DNA of 21,358 bases from CAYMUG01 sp964393575 (GCA_964393575.1 CAYMUG010000011.1:1-21358), one strand, 5' to 3'; shown: positions 12,202-20,184, numbered from the stretch's first letter. The notes: a model not told the origin generated them from the letters alone. A program made the numbers and translations.

Positions 12202-12280
12202 ATGCTAATAATTTGAACTTCCAAGGTTCGCAGTACCGATTTGTTTAATCCACGATGATATTCAGCATTATTAGTTTCTG

Positions 12281-12309
12281 TTTACAAGTATCTATATCTG
12301 TGCTATAAA
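12281..12309 (+). promoter_or_regulatory. Sigma70-type promoter of the Xre/zinc-ribbon gene
   Basis: TTTACA (12281-12286), 17-base spacer, TATAAA (12304-12309). Just downstream, CTATAAATATATAG is a palindrome around the -10 box and a possible site for self-control; that use is a guess. Confidence 0.7.
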
Positions 12310-12347
12310 TATATAGCTTTTAGATGGTGTCATAGAGAGGAGCAACG

Positions 12348-12806
12348 ATGCCGGAGAAGCAGCATACTTTGCGTGTTCTTCGTGAGCAAAAAGGAATGAA
12401 ACCGGCAGCCCTTGCAGAGCAAACAGGCTTATCAGGTTCTATGATACGTGGGATCGAAGAAGATGGCTATAAGATCCACCTCGACAGTGCAATAAAAGTG
12501 GCTTCCTTCCTGGGGGTTGATATTTCTGAGATTTTTCAAAAAAGTGAAATCTTACCAGATTCCACAGAGTCGTCATGTATCACAAATTCCTGTGTAGAAC
12601 ACCGAGAAGCAGAGCATAAACCACAGATGACCCGGAGCGCCAGTGGTTCGTATGACGGCAGAGATGGTGACCATGACTCCTTGCCGTACCCGCCAAAACC
12701 CAAAAGAGATGAAGTGTTTTGCAATTTTTGTAATATGCGTAACGATCGCTACCATCTCACCACTTTTTCTAGGTGCAACAACTGCGGAGCTGTACTAATA
12801 ATATAG
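12348..12806 (+). CDS. Xre-family HTH regulator with a C-terminal zinc ribbon
   Basis: 152 aa with ATG after AGAGGAGCAACG. Residues 6-63 form a Cro/CI-type helix-turn-helix: LRVLREQKGMKPAALAEQTG, LSGSMIRGIEEDG, AIKVASFLGVDISEIF. A polar linker with two more Cys and several His follows (about 65-120). The C-terminus is a zinc ribbon: FCNFCNM (C125/C128) and RCNNCGAVLI (C143/C146). HTH_3 domains bind operator DNA; the ribbon could sense metal or redox state, or bind a partner. The pairing of the two domains in one short protein is unusual to me. It is monocistronic with its own promoter and terminator. Confidence 0.85.
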   Translation: MPEKQHTLRVLREQKGMKPAALAEQTGLSGSMIRGIEEDGYKIHLDSAIKVASFLGVDISEIFQKSEILPDSTESSCITNSCVEHREAEHKPQMTRSASGSYDGRDGDHDSLPYPPKPKRDEVFCNFCNMRNDRYHLTTFSRCNNCGAVLII

Positions 12807-12814
12807 AGTTCTTG

Positions 12815-12863
12815 AACCGCTGAGTAGCATTTCGATTTGCTTAATGCGAAAGGCGGTTTTTTG
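12815..12863 (+). terminator. Terminator of the Xre/zinc-ribbon gene
   Basis: AACCGC (12815-12820) with GCGGTT (12853-12858), inner GCATT/AATGC (12827-12831, 12843-12847), then a T-run. Confidence 0.75.
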
Positions 12864-12929
12864 TTTGTTCTTACAACTTTAACCAACCGGCTTTATGGTA
12901 GAATGAATAATAAAATTAAATAAAATATT

Positions 12930-13523
12930 ATGGCAAATAATTTATCTGACATATTTAAAGCTCCCTTAGCTTTTATAGACCTGGAAACCACGGGGCTTAC
13001 TCCCGGTTATCACGAAATTATAGAAATAGGTCTGGTTTTAGCTGCACCTGAAACCTTTGAAGTTCTGGATGAATGGGAGACAAAAGTTTCCCCGGTACAT
13101 CCGGAATATTCCGACAAGACCAATAGAAGTGTCAACGGATTTAATGAAGAAGACTGGGAGAATGCTCCACCGGCGGAGGAAGCACTGCAAGAACTGCAGC
13201 GACGCGTCCAGGGTTCAATTTTATCCGGATGGATGACTCCTTTTGAGTGGAAATTTCTTGAAATTGCGTATTCTAATATAGGTATAGATATTAATAAAAA
13301 AGGCGAAGTTTTTATCAGTTACCACACAAATGACGCAGTTCCATTTGCATTGAAGTTCGGAAGAGAAAACCCTAATGTAGAAGAATTGAGGTTACACATT
13401 GTGGCAAGAGAATTAGGTATAGAACCCGAGCCACACCCTCACAGAGCAATAAACGGAGCGCGCCAGGCATTTTTGGTGCACAAGGAATTTAATAAAATGA
13501 TAAGCATAAACAAAACCGGATAA
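12930..13523 (+). CDS. DEDDh 3'-5' exonuclease-like protein with altered metal ligands
   Basis: 197 aa. Motif ExoI is perfect: FIDLETTGLTPGYHEIIEIG with D17 and E19. Motif II appears as SGWMTPFEWKFLE, where the usual FD reads FE (E106). Motif III is HRAINGARQAF: His171 is kept, but the Asp expected five residues later is Gly176. The fold is that of the DnaQ epsilon subunit/RNase T family, which hydrolyses DNA or RNA from the 3' end with two metal ions. With the last Asp missing, catalysis may be weak or lost. The gene has no SD; a TAGAAT with TGn extension (12899-12904) may be its -10 box. Style and base composition match the core genes, unlike its SD-led neighbours. Confidence 0.85.
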   Translation: MANNLSDIFKAPLAFIDLETTGLTPGYHEIIEIGLVLAAPETFEVLDEWETKVSPVHPEYSDKTNRSVNGFNEEDWENAPPAEEALQELQRRVQGSILSGWMTPFEWKFLEIAYSNIGIDINKKGEVFISYHTNDAVPFALKFGRENPNVEELRLHIVARELGIEPEPHPHRAINGARQAFLVHKEFNKMISINKTG

Positions 13524-13541
13524 CTTACACATATTTTCTCA

Positions 13542-13570
13542 TTGACACCGATGATAGGGAGCTTTAAACT
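13542..13570 (+). promoter_or_regulatory. Probable promoter of the acidic protein gene
   Basis: TTGACA (13542-13547), 17-base spacer, TAAACT (13565-13570). The SD GGGAGG lies about 20 bases downstream. Confidence 0.55.
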
Positions 13571-13600
13571 ATAGTAAGCACCTAACACCGGGAGGTTTCA

Positions 13601-14020
13601 ATGTCGAGCGAAGGGTCGATTCCGGAGAAGTGGGAAAACGCCTTTAGACCTTATGAGGAAATTATTAACGAATTTGCTGAAGAACACGGTTTGCGAATCG
13701 GAAAATGGCTCGGATATAAACCGTGCTGGCATATAGGAAAATCTGAAACAGAGAGGGAAGTGCCTGATGACGTAAGTATCATATCTTGGATAATTATTAT
13801 TCTCTTTGAAGAAGAAACAGAAAATCTTAGCGTTAACTTAGATATGTGGGTTGAAGAGGAAGGGGAATATGAGGGCGCGTGGCAGTGTTCTAATATAAGA
13901 GAACATGACTTAGGGTTCGTTCCTGCATTTAAGGGAAGTGATAGAAAGTGCCGGAAACTAAGAAAACTCCTGGAAGAGGCCTTTCAAATAGCTCAACGTA
14001 CTCAGAAAAAAACTCTTTAA
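13601..14020 (+). CDS. Acidic protein of unknown function
   Basis: 139 aa with ATG after CGGGAGGTTTCA, a good SD. The protein is Glu- and Trp-rich: EKWENAFRPYEEIINEFAEEHG, then WLGYKPCWHIG, a central hydrophobic strand region IISWIIIILFEEE, LDMWVEEEG, and a basic C-terminal helix KCRKLRKLLEEAFQIAQ. The alternation suggests a small alpha/beta fold rather than a membrane protein, because the hydrophobic run is only about ten residues. No family recognised. It stands alone between its own promoter and a strong terminator. Confidence 0.65.
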   Translation: MSSEGSIPEKWENAFRPYEEIINEFAEEHGLRIGKWLGYKPCWHIGKSETEREVPDDVSIISWIIIILFEEETENLSVNLDMWVEEEGEYEGAWQCSNIREHDLGFVPAFKGSDRKCRKLRKLLEEAFQIAQRTQKKTL

Positions 14021-14027
14021 CCGTGCA

Positions 14028-14077
14028 ACCCCTTCAAAAACAAAGAAAATAATTATTTTATTTGTTTTTGAAGGGGT
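14028..14077 (+). terminator. Very strong hairpin terminator
   Basis: A perfect 17-bp outer stem (14028-14044 with 14061-14077) with an inner AT palindrome (14046-14059), then ATTTTTATG. The following ~235 bases up to the next gene hold only promoter-like sequence. Confidence 0.85.
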
Positions 14078-14235
14078 ATTTTTATGCCGAAAAAACGGAT
14101 TTCGTTACTAAAAAGACAACACGATCTTTTGATTTACGAAAAAATATATATCTTTAAAATCTATAATAAATATATGCCCATGTGCTCAACGCTCCGAAAA
14201 TTTTTATTGGGGGTAGTAAAACCCAGCGTTGTTAC

Positions 14236-14265
14236 TTGTTTCCTATATTATATATTTGTTATACT
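14236..14265 (+). promoter_or_regulatory. Possible promoter of the metallophosphoesterase gene
   Basis: TTGTTT (14236-14241), 18-base spacer, TATACT (14260-14265). A TTGACA at 14279 has no matching -10 box before the SD. Confidence 0.4.
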
Positions 14266-14312
14266 GTCATTAGCCCATTGACAATCAAAACTCCAGAAGG
14301 AGGTGATTTGTT

Positions 14313-16430
14313 GTGGGTAGCAAATTGAAACATGATAAAGTTCTCTTTTTTTCGCGTATTGATTTTCTTAGCCCCCAGTTCAGACAGGGTCTCTTGAATC
14401 TACTGAAAGAGGTTGCAAAACAAGAACAACCGAACTTTGCTGTACTTGCAGGCGGCCTGATATCCTATCCGAGGTGGATGGACTTAAAGAAAGCTCGGAC
14501 TAAGGAAGCTGAGGAGTTATATAAGCAGCTCCGTGAACATGAGAAAGAAAAGGGTGTTCCCAAGCAGGAGAGGGAGCATACCCGTTCTCTTGGTGAGGTA
14601 AGAGGCGAAGCAGAAGATGAGCTTCTTGATAAGGTTGCTCAACAGCTTGCTGAGGTAATTCCTGTTTTGCCGGGGAAAGACGGCAAGCCAATCAAAATTT
14701 ACATCACTCTTTCGCGTACTACTAACTATGACGGACCGCGCAAGAATCCGGTCGGTGTATATGTCGCAGAGCGCCTTGAGCACTTGCGGGAAGACATTGT
14801 CTTTTGGGAGCGCGACGAAAACGCCCGTTTCCAACTGAAAAATGTTTCCGGCAACTTTGTTGTTCTTAACCCGAGGAAGGGAGTGTGGCGCAGCAAGTTT
14901 TATAGTCGCGGTATGCAGCGCCTTATTGAAGATGAGAAGCGAAGCACCACTGAAGCTTCGCCTAGTATGTATGTTGCAGGCACCAGTGGTTCTGCTGTTG
15001 TTAAACCCGTGGGAGGCGAAAACTCCGAACAGGAGATCACTGTCCCTGTACTTCACTCGCTTTCCGATGTGCAGACGGCAGAAAACCAGATCGGTGTTGT
15101 TACAGCTGATTTTGTTGAAGATGCTACAAACGCTAATATACGCACCCTTGATTTTAAGGAAGCTATTCAGCGCGAACGCGCGTTTATCTCTCCTCCCGCT
15201 GAGCTGGAAGCTGTGGAGCAGGAAGATGGCGGCTCTAAGAAGAGTGAGCGCGATAAGCGTGAACGACAGCGCGCTATATTTGAAGAGATCCGCAAAGACC
15301 CTTGTACTATTGGACAGCTGGAAGATAGATTGCCATGGCGTCGCCAGACGCTAATGCGCGATATTGACGACTACAATGAGCAGGGCTTCGAACCTGCAAT
15401 TGTTTGTAATCAGGATTCCGGTTATAGGTACGATATTGACCACAACTGGCTACAGTTTAAGCTAAGGTATCGTATTCCCTCTCTTAAAAAGTTAAACAAA
15501 GATACTATACTTGCATTCGGCTGTCTGCATGCAGGTTACCGCAGAATTCAGGATGAGTGGTTTGTTTCGCGTCTTCCTGAACTCATCGTTAACGAGGGTA
15601 TTGATGTTCTTGTCGGTTGTGGTGATTACATTGCCGGCAGGAAGCACAATCTTCTTGAGCGTGGTGAGATTCACGGCAGCATGCCAGACTACACCCACCA
15701 GGAGCGTCTGGCAGCCAAGCTAACCGGTAAAGTTATTGTGCAATCTTTTAAGGCGAAATTTGATAATTTGCTTAAGCGTCGTAAGAAGAAGAATCTGTCT
15801 GATAAAGAGCTTGCTAAGTTAGTTAACCAGGCATTAATACACTTTTTCTTCTGGCGCGGTAACCACGATGAGTGGCAACAGGATGATGCTCACGAACCCC
15901 TTTCTGAATTCCGCAATGTTTTGGAGAGATATGTGACAGAGGGTATTCATGAGCACCTGGAGAAGCGCGGCTTTGTACTGGGACGCGAAGTTAGTCGGAT
16001 CGCATCCGAGCACCTTGTATATTCGTCTGAGCATACTCTGCCTTCGGGTGTAACAATGAGTATCCGCCACCCGCATCAGGGTAAGACAAAGGCGATCTCA
16101 CAGCGTGCCCAGGAAACTCTTGAGGTTACAGAAGGTCAATTTGTTGCAATGGCCAACTTTCATACCAGCGTCGCTGTACATGAGTCGTTGCCGGAGACCG
16201 GCCAACGCCTGGCGTTGCAGGTTCCGACGATTACAAGCGGCACGGATTTTGAATATAACATGAACAAGATTGTGGATACCGGTGTCGGGATTGCACGACT
16301 TTATTCCCACCCTGAGAATCACAGAATTCATGCGACTGATGTTATGTGGGATAGTCCCCGCGAGGATGAACTTTCCATTCTTTATAATGAAGACCTTGTA
16401 AGAGAGTATGAGGAGAGAGTAGGTGTATAG
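14313..16430 (+). CDS. Large metallophosphoesterase with an N-terminal extra domain and a central helix-turn-helix-like segment
   Basis: 705 aa, GTG start eight bases after AAGGAGGTG. The C-terminal ~310 residues are a calcineurin-like phosphoesterase: FGCLHAG (403-408), VGCGDYIAGR (G437/D438), RGNHDEW (516-519), H586/H588 and NFHTS (H617). Motif I has Cys where Asp is usual, so one metal ligand differs. Residues ~305-385 look like a winged helix (DPCTIGQLEDRLPWRRQTLMRDIDDY). The N-terminal ~200 residues (KVLFFSRIDFLS, NFAVLAGGLIS, IKIYITLSR) resemble a degenerate second phosphoesterase fold; this is a weak inference. Such enzymes cut phosphodiesters or phosphomonoesters in nucleic acids or nucleotides. 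Base composition is richer in G and C than the core genes, suggesting phage or plasmid origin. Confidence 0.8.
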   Translation: MGSKLKHDKVLFFSRIDFLSPQFRQGLLNLLKEVAKQEQPNFAVLAGGLISYPRWMDLKKARTKEAEELYKQLREHEKEKGVPKQEREHTRSLGEVRGEAEDELLDKVAQQLAEVIPVLPGKDGKPIKIYITLSRTTNYDGPRKNPVGVYVAERLEHLREDIVFWERDENARFQLKNVSGNFVVLNPRKGVWRSKFYSRGMQRLIEDEKRSTTEASPSMYVAGTSGSAVVKPVGGENSEQEITVPVLHSLSDVQTAENQIGVVTADFVEDATNANIRTLDFKEAIQRERAFISPPAELEAVEQEDGGSKKSERDKRERQRAIFEEIRKDPCTIGQLEDRLPWRRQTLMRDIDDYNEQGFEPAIVCNQDSGYRYDIDHNWLQFKLRYRIPSLKKLNKDTILAFGCLHAGYRRIQDEWFVSRLPELIVNEGIDVLVGCGDYIAGRKHNLLERGEIHGSMPDYTHQERLAAKLTGKVIVQSFKAKFDNLLKRRKKKNLSDKELAKLVNQALIHFFFWRGNHDEWQQDDAHEPLSEFRNVLERYVTEGIHEHLEKRGFVLGREVSRIASEHLVYSSEHTLPSGVTMSIRHPHQGKTKAISQRAQETLEVTEGQFVAMANFHTSVAVHESLPETGQRLALQVPTITSGTDFEYNMNKIVDTGVGIARLYSHPENHRIHATDVMWDSPREDELSILYNEDLVREYEERVGV

Positions 16431-16518
16431 TCAAATCTTTTATTTTTTAAACTATAAATTACTTTGACTCGCAGGAACTTTTGCGCAACTCCGTATAAAC
16501 CTATAATTTTCGTTATAT

Positions 16519-16551
16519 ATCCCCTGTTCCGCTATGCCGGGGCGGGGGATT
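16519..16551 (+). terminator. Hairpin terminator after the metallophosphoesterase gene
   Basis: ATCCCC (16519-16524) pairs with GGGGAT (16545-16550), with CCG/CGG inside, then TTTCTATT. A TATAAT at 16502-16507 just before it could start a short transcript, but no good -35 is seen. TTGACA at 16561 may belong to the next gene's promoter, although the -10 is poor. Confidence 0.6.
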
Positions 16552-16609
16552 TCTATTGGTTTGACACGGATAACATCCGAGATGAGTACAAGAGGAGGGA
16601 GCTATAACC

Positions 16610-17212
16610 ATGAGCGGCAGGATTTATTTTGCTCACCCCATAAACTCCTACAACACACGATTTGAAGCTGCAACTGAAGAATTAATTGCACACGTGTTGC
16701 TTGATGGCGAAATTTCCGGAGTGGAAAATCCCAACCATCCGCATCATCAGGCCGGCTACGAAAAATATGCAAAACGCGTAAAGCAATCCGATAAAAACCA
16801 CAAAGGCATGAACTACTTCTATGATGAGGTGCTTCCTTCTTGCGATGGTTGCGTTGCGATGCCTTTTCTTGACGGCAAGCTGAGCCTGGGGGTTGCCGGA
16901 GAAGCCGCCCGGGTTGATGACGAAGGAAAACCCATATGGTTAATGAGGCCGAAAACTGTATTTACCCATGAAGATTTGGGCCTATTTTTTTCCGATGATC
17001 CGCTTCGGAGCTCTTTATTTACGATTAGTGAATTTACAGATGCAGAAAAGAATTTACTCCGCGTTGATAAAAATATGGGGTCTTCACTGGTGCTATCACA
17101 TGAAGAAACCCGTCTTCGTACTTGGTATATTTACGGCAAAAAAATGAGACCATATGTATCAGCACACCTTGCCGAGCTGTCTATACCTGAAGGATTTTAT
17201 CCTGAACAATAA
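16610..17212 (+). CDS. Nucleoside 2-deoxyribosyltransferase-like protein
   Basis: 200 aa with ATG after GGAGGGAG. The start GRIYFAHPINSYNT and the later CDGCVAMPFLDGKLSLGVAGEAARVDDEGKPIWL (residues 78-111) fit the nucleoside 2-deoxyribosyltransferase/DUF4406-type fold: a strand with Y/H-P, a D-x-x-V-A-P segment and G-V-A-x-E with the likely catalytic Glu98. Family enzymes cleave or exchange the N-glycosidic bond of deoxynucleosides or related nucleotides. PNHPHHQAGY in the middle is typical of the phage-like subgroup. The C-terminal ~80 residues are not recognised. It could serve nucleotide salvage or modification; the substrate is unknown. Confidence 0.72.
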   Translation: MSGRIYFAHPINSYNTRFEAATEELIAHVLLDGEISGVENPNHPHHQAGYEKYAKRVKQSDKNHKGMNYFYDEVLPSCDGCVAMPFLDGKLSLGVAGEAARVDDEGKPIWLMRPKTVFTHEDLGLFFSDDPLRSSLFTISEFTDAEKNLLRVDKNMGSSLVLSHEETRLRTWYIYGKKMRPYVSAHLAELSIPEGFYPEQ

Positions 17213-17244
17213 TTATTGTTTATTGTATTTGGTGAGTTCTTATA

Positions 17245-17273
17245 TTGAACTGTCACTACTGGCGTGATAATAT
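17245..17273 (+). promoter_or_regulatory. Sigma70-type promoter of the HNH-type gene
   Basis: TTGAAC (17245-17250), 17-base spacer, TAATAT (17268-17273). The in-frame TTG that would give a longer protein is this -35 box, which decides the start at 17320. Confidence 0.75.
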
Positions 17274-17319
17274 AAATTTAAGATGCTCTTTAAATTCCAA
17301 GCCGATCGAAGGAGAGTGG

Positions 17320-17793
17320 GTGTCCAACAGAAGAAAAATAAGAAGTAAAAATAAGGATGGTAAATATACCCTTCACCATTTGCGCCCTCGTTCAAGAGGA
17401 GGAATGGACAATAAGAAGGATTATACAAATGTTGTAGAATTACCTCATGAAACGATTCACGATCCTTATCACACGCTTTTTTCTAACTTACGTCCCCATG
17501 AAGTGCTTACACTTTTACTGTTGTTCTGGCATACCGTATGCCCTCACATAGAAAAAAAGGAACCTCACACTAATTACAGAAGAGAGGAATTTAAAAAACG
17601 TATAAAAGCATGGGACACTTTATTTTATAAAGATCCGCATAATCGCAAGGTTGCAATAGAAACTATTATTCGGTACTTTATATTTACCAAAGAAGATATA
17701 GAATTAGCAGCCACATCTTTTTGTGATGCTTTGTATTGCGGTCGTATCAACAAAAATGATTTTGACAACTTTATGGATATTTTAAATAGCTAA
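17320..17793 (+). CDS. HNH-type nuclease-like protein
   Basis: 157 aa with GTG at 17320, five bases after AAGGAG. The longer reading from TTG 17245 is rejected because that TTG is in the promoter. The N-terminal half carries an HNH-like pattern: TLHHLRPRSRGGMDNKKDYTN (H19/H20, G-G, N37) and LPHETIHDPYHTLF (H43, H47, H51). HNH nucleases use such His/Asn sets around one metal ion to nick or cut DNA or RNA. No zinc-holding Cys pairs are present. The C-terminal half is helical with many aromatics and no recognised domain. It is transcribed alone. A homing-type or defence nuclease is possible; the pattern alone does not say which. Confidence 0.7.
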   Translation: MSNRRKIRSKNKDGKYTLHHLRPRSRGGMDNKKDYTNVVELPHETIHDPYHTLFSNLRPHEVLTLLLLFWHTVCPHIEKKEPHTNYRREEFKKRIKAWDTLFYKDPHNRKVAIETIIRYFIFTKEDIELAATSFCDALYCGRINKNDFDNFMDILNS

Positions 17794-17805
17794 GTTACTT
17801 TTATA

Positions 17806-17839
17806 ATCCCCGTTGATTGGGCAATCTGCGGGGATATTT
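17806..17839 (+). terminator. Terminator of the HNH-type gene
   Basis: ATCCCCG (17806-17812) pairs with CGGGGAT (17829-17835), followed by ATTTA. It overlaps upstream in-frame sequence of mltG, so mltG must start after it. Confidence 0.65.
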
Positions 17840-17849
17840 ATATGTAAAT

Positions 17850-18863
17850 TTGCGTAAAATTTTTAAAATTTTTCTCTTATTATTTATAAGCGTTAATATT
17901 ATAGCGTTGGCTGTTTTGGGTGTTATTTTCTATAAAGTTAATGAACCCCTGAATTCCGAGGGTAAATATAAAAGTGTGATTATAGAAGAAGGACAGAGTT
18001 TACAGGGTATAGGGAAAACTCTAGAAGACAGAGGGATAATTTCTAAGGATGTATTATTTATATTGTATTCAACATTAGAAGGACGAAGTACTAATATGAA
18101 AGCAGGTTCCTATCGTCTGTCTCCTTCTATGAGCATTAAGGAGGTAGCTTATGTGTTAAGCGGAGGAGAAAATATAAAATCTACACGGGTTACAATTCCG
18201 GAGGGTTTTAGAATTGAAGAAATTGGCGAACGACTTAACAGAGAAGGAGCGATTCAGGACAAGGAAAGGTTTATTAATTTAGCTAACATTTCCGCCGAAG
18301 AAGCTCGCAATGATTTTGGTTATACTTTTTTAGAGGGCGTTGAATCTGACTCGCTTGAGGGATTCCTGTTTCCGGACACCTATAAATTTAAACCTAATAT
18401 AAGTACGGAACGTGTCTTAAGAAAATTATTGGACAACTTTAGCACGCGCACAGAAGAATTGCGCAACAATACAAACGATTTTTACAGCGTTCTCATTCTC
18501 GCCTCTATCTTAGAGAAGGAAGTACAAACTGAAAGAGATATGCGGTTAGCTGCCGGTGTATTTAATAACCGTATAAAACAGGGCATGCTTCTCCAGGCGG
18601 ATGCTACTCTGACTTATATTACAGACAAAACATCCGCTGAGCTTACCCGAAAAGATTTACAATTGCAAAATCCTTATAATACATATCAATCTCAAGGTCT
18701 GCCCCCCACACCTATTAGCAACCCCGGCGTTAAAGCCATAAAAGCGGCTATAAATCCTGCGGAAACTGATTATCTATATTACTTAAGCGCTCCTGACGGC
18801 ACCACGCACTTTGCAGAAACACTGGAGGAACACAATAGAAACAAGGCGAAGTACCTCAAGTGA
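17850..18863 (+). CDS. mltG: Endolytic murein transglycosylase MltG (YceG family)
   Basis: About 337 aa from a TTG at 17850; there is no ATG or SD near, and the frame upstream runs through a terminator. An N-terminal membrane anchor (about residues 4-27) places the enzyme outside the membrane. It then has the LysM-like region (VIIEEGQSLQGIGKTLEDRG) and the YceG core: IPEGFRIEEIGERL, LEGFLFPDTYKF, ASILEKEVQ with the catalytic Glu, NNRIKQGMLLQADATLTY and YNTYQSQGLPPTPISNPG. MltG cuts nascent peptidoglycan strands and is thought to set glycan length, working with the elongation machinery. Together with the transglycosylase at the left edge it shows an active murein wall. Its style is that of a core gene. 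Confidence 0.93.
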   Translation: MRKIFKIFLLLFISVNIIALAVLGVIFYKVNEPLNSEGKYKSVIIEEGQSLQGIGKTLEDRGIISKDVLFILYSTLEGRSTNMKAGSYRLSPSMSIKEVAYVLSGGENIKSTRVTIPEGFRIEEIGERLNREGAIQDKERFINLANISAEEARNDFGYTFLEGVESDSLEGFLFPDTYKFKPNISTERVLRKLLDNFSTRTEELRNNTNDFYSVLILASILEKEVQTERDMRLAAGVFNNRIKQGMLLQADATLTYITDKTSAELTRKDLQLQNPYNTYQSQGLPPTPISNPGVKAIKAAINPAETDYLYYLSAPDGTTHFAETLEEHNRNKAKYLK

Positions 18864-18949
18864 TAATCCTCGGCCGATTGACTGATTTTAAATATATGTT
18901 AATATCAATACTCGTATCCGAGCATATGTGAGCCGAAGGAGGCTTTCAG

Positions 18950-20071
18950 ATGGAGTTGATCGTAGGCCAGAATGAAGCACATCAAGCCGTGGTGCCTGTG
19001 AGATGGTGCCTTAACCAGGAAGATCGTGATTATTTGGCGCGGCGCGATGATATTGGTAAGCCCTTTCTTCTTATGGTTTTTGCTCAGAAATGTACTCTTC
19101 CTGGAGCAGCTGAATATGAAGAGAATTATTGGATAGAGTACAAACGTGAACTCGTGCCGCTCTTTGACGTGATGCATTATGTTGAACTTCCGCGCCCCGG
19201 AGATACTACGATTTTTGCCGGCATTGTGCACGAATTCGAAGATGATTCAATGCGTCTACGCAAAAAAATAATGCGTGAAAAGCATACCGTACTGGATAGT
19301 TTTAGCGGAAAATTAACAGATTCTAGCCTTGATAAGATTCGCATTCTTTCGCACCAGACCTCTGTATCTTTGGAGGTTCCAGAGGAGTTTTTTGCAAAAC
19401 AACCCGGAGAACGCCTCTTCTGGTGGGAAAACCTATGGTTCGAGAGGAAGCCCGTAAACCAGTGCCAGCGCCGTCGTCGTGCTGCGTGGGCTTACACGGT
19501 GCAACCGTTTGCTGTAGGTATATGGGTTGCGTTTATGGTTTTTCTGCGCCTCTTGTGTGCAACCGCATTCCTGATACACGGTGCACGTAATATTCGATGG
19601 CATGCGGTTCCGCGTCCTTTCCGGCATACCCTAAGGTATACCACCTCTCACGATAGTTCTGTATTTTTCCGGGATAACTCCGGAGAGCCGAGGTCACTAT
19701 GGATGCATCTTCTTTATCCGCCTCTGGTTCTCGGTGTTGCCGGCGCGTCCTTCTTTGTGACAGTATTTTTCGGATGGCAAATATTAGCAATTGCCGCAGG
19801 GGTTGCTCTGGTTGCGGCTTTGTTGTTTCCCAGGGTTAAATTCGATAAATGGATTAACAAGCTGAATGCATCCAGAGAATTGGCCAGGGCGGAGCGCCGA
19901 GACAGAAAGCGTAAAGCGTATGCACGCGAACTGGAGTTTTTATCCTGCGACGTGGATGACCCGCGTACACTTTCAGCTTCGCCGGAGAATATTCCTCCTG
20001 AGAAACAAACCATTAAATTGCGTTTCCAGGAGGCTAAAGCTGAGGTTTGTAAACCCTTGGCTCGCCGATAG
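18950..20071 (+). CDS. Membrane protein of unknown function with cytoplasmic-type N-terminal domain
   Basis: 373 aa with ATG eight bases after GAAGGAGGC. Residues 1-175 are a soluble domain with no recognised motif: acidic patches and a Trp-rich end (GERLFWWENLWFERKP). RRRR (174-177) then leads into a long hydrophobic segment (about 180-209). A polar loop follows, then two segments (about 252-274 and 276-295) and a basic C-terminal tail (about 296-373). Three or four spans are likely, and the positive-inside pattern puts the N-domain and the tail in the cytoplasm. Codon use is G/C-richer than in the core genes. It has a good SD and its own terminator, like the accessory genes to its left. Confidence 0.7.
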   Translation: MELIVGQNEAHQAVVPVRWCLNQEDRDYLARRDDIGKPFLLMVFAQKCTLPGAAEYEENYWIEYKRELVPLFDVMHYVELPRPGDTTIFAGIVHEFEDDSMRLRKKIMREKHTVLDSFSGKLTDSSLDKIRILSHQTSVSLEVPEEFFAKQPGERLFWWENLWFERKPVNQCQRRRRAAWAYTVQPFAVGIWVAFMVFLRLLCATAFLIHGARNIRWHAVPRPFRHTLRYTTSHDSSVFFRDNSGEPRSLWMHLLYPPLVLGVAGASFFVTVFFGWQILAIAAGVALVAALLFPRVKFDKWINKLNASRELARAERRDRKRKAYARELEFLSCDVDDPRTLSASPENIPPEKQTIKLRFQEAKAEVCKPLARR

Positions 20072-20082
20072 TTCCACTCCAC

Positions 20083-20107
20083 AAAACCCCTCTTCACGAG
20101 GGGTTTT
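20083..20107 (+). terminator. Terminator of the membrane protein gene
   Basis: AAAACCCCTC (20083-20092) pairs with GAGGGGTTTT (20098-20107), with a 5-base loop and a T-run. Confidence 0.85.
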
Positions 20108-20155
20108 TAAATTATAGTCTCATGTAATTATAATACGTTTATATTAAATAGAGTA

Positions 20156-20184
20156 TTGACTTCTATGTAGTCAATATGATAACT
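20156..20184 (+). promoter_or_regulatory. Probable promoter of the rplJ-rplL leader
   Basis: TTGACT (20156-20161) with GATAAC or ATAACT at 16 or 17 bases. TG lies before the -10 (TATGATAAC). Transcription would begin near 20190, just before the structured leader. Confidence 0.5.

Noticed and set aside
14084..14281. 65-codon open frame after the strong terminator
   Set aside because: Its ATG sits at the terminator T-run with no SD, the sequence is Lys/Ile/Tyr-rich as expected from AT-rich spacer, and the promoter of the next gene lies inside it.
17245..17319. Longer HNH-type protein starting at TTG 17245
   Set aside because: The TTG is the -35 box of a TTGAAC-17-TAATAT promoter, and a strong SD precedes GTG 17320. 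The same reasoning rejects TTG 11312 (GNAT), TTG 6639 (membrane protein) and TTG 6828 (rpsB).
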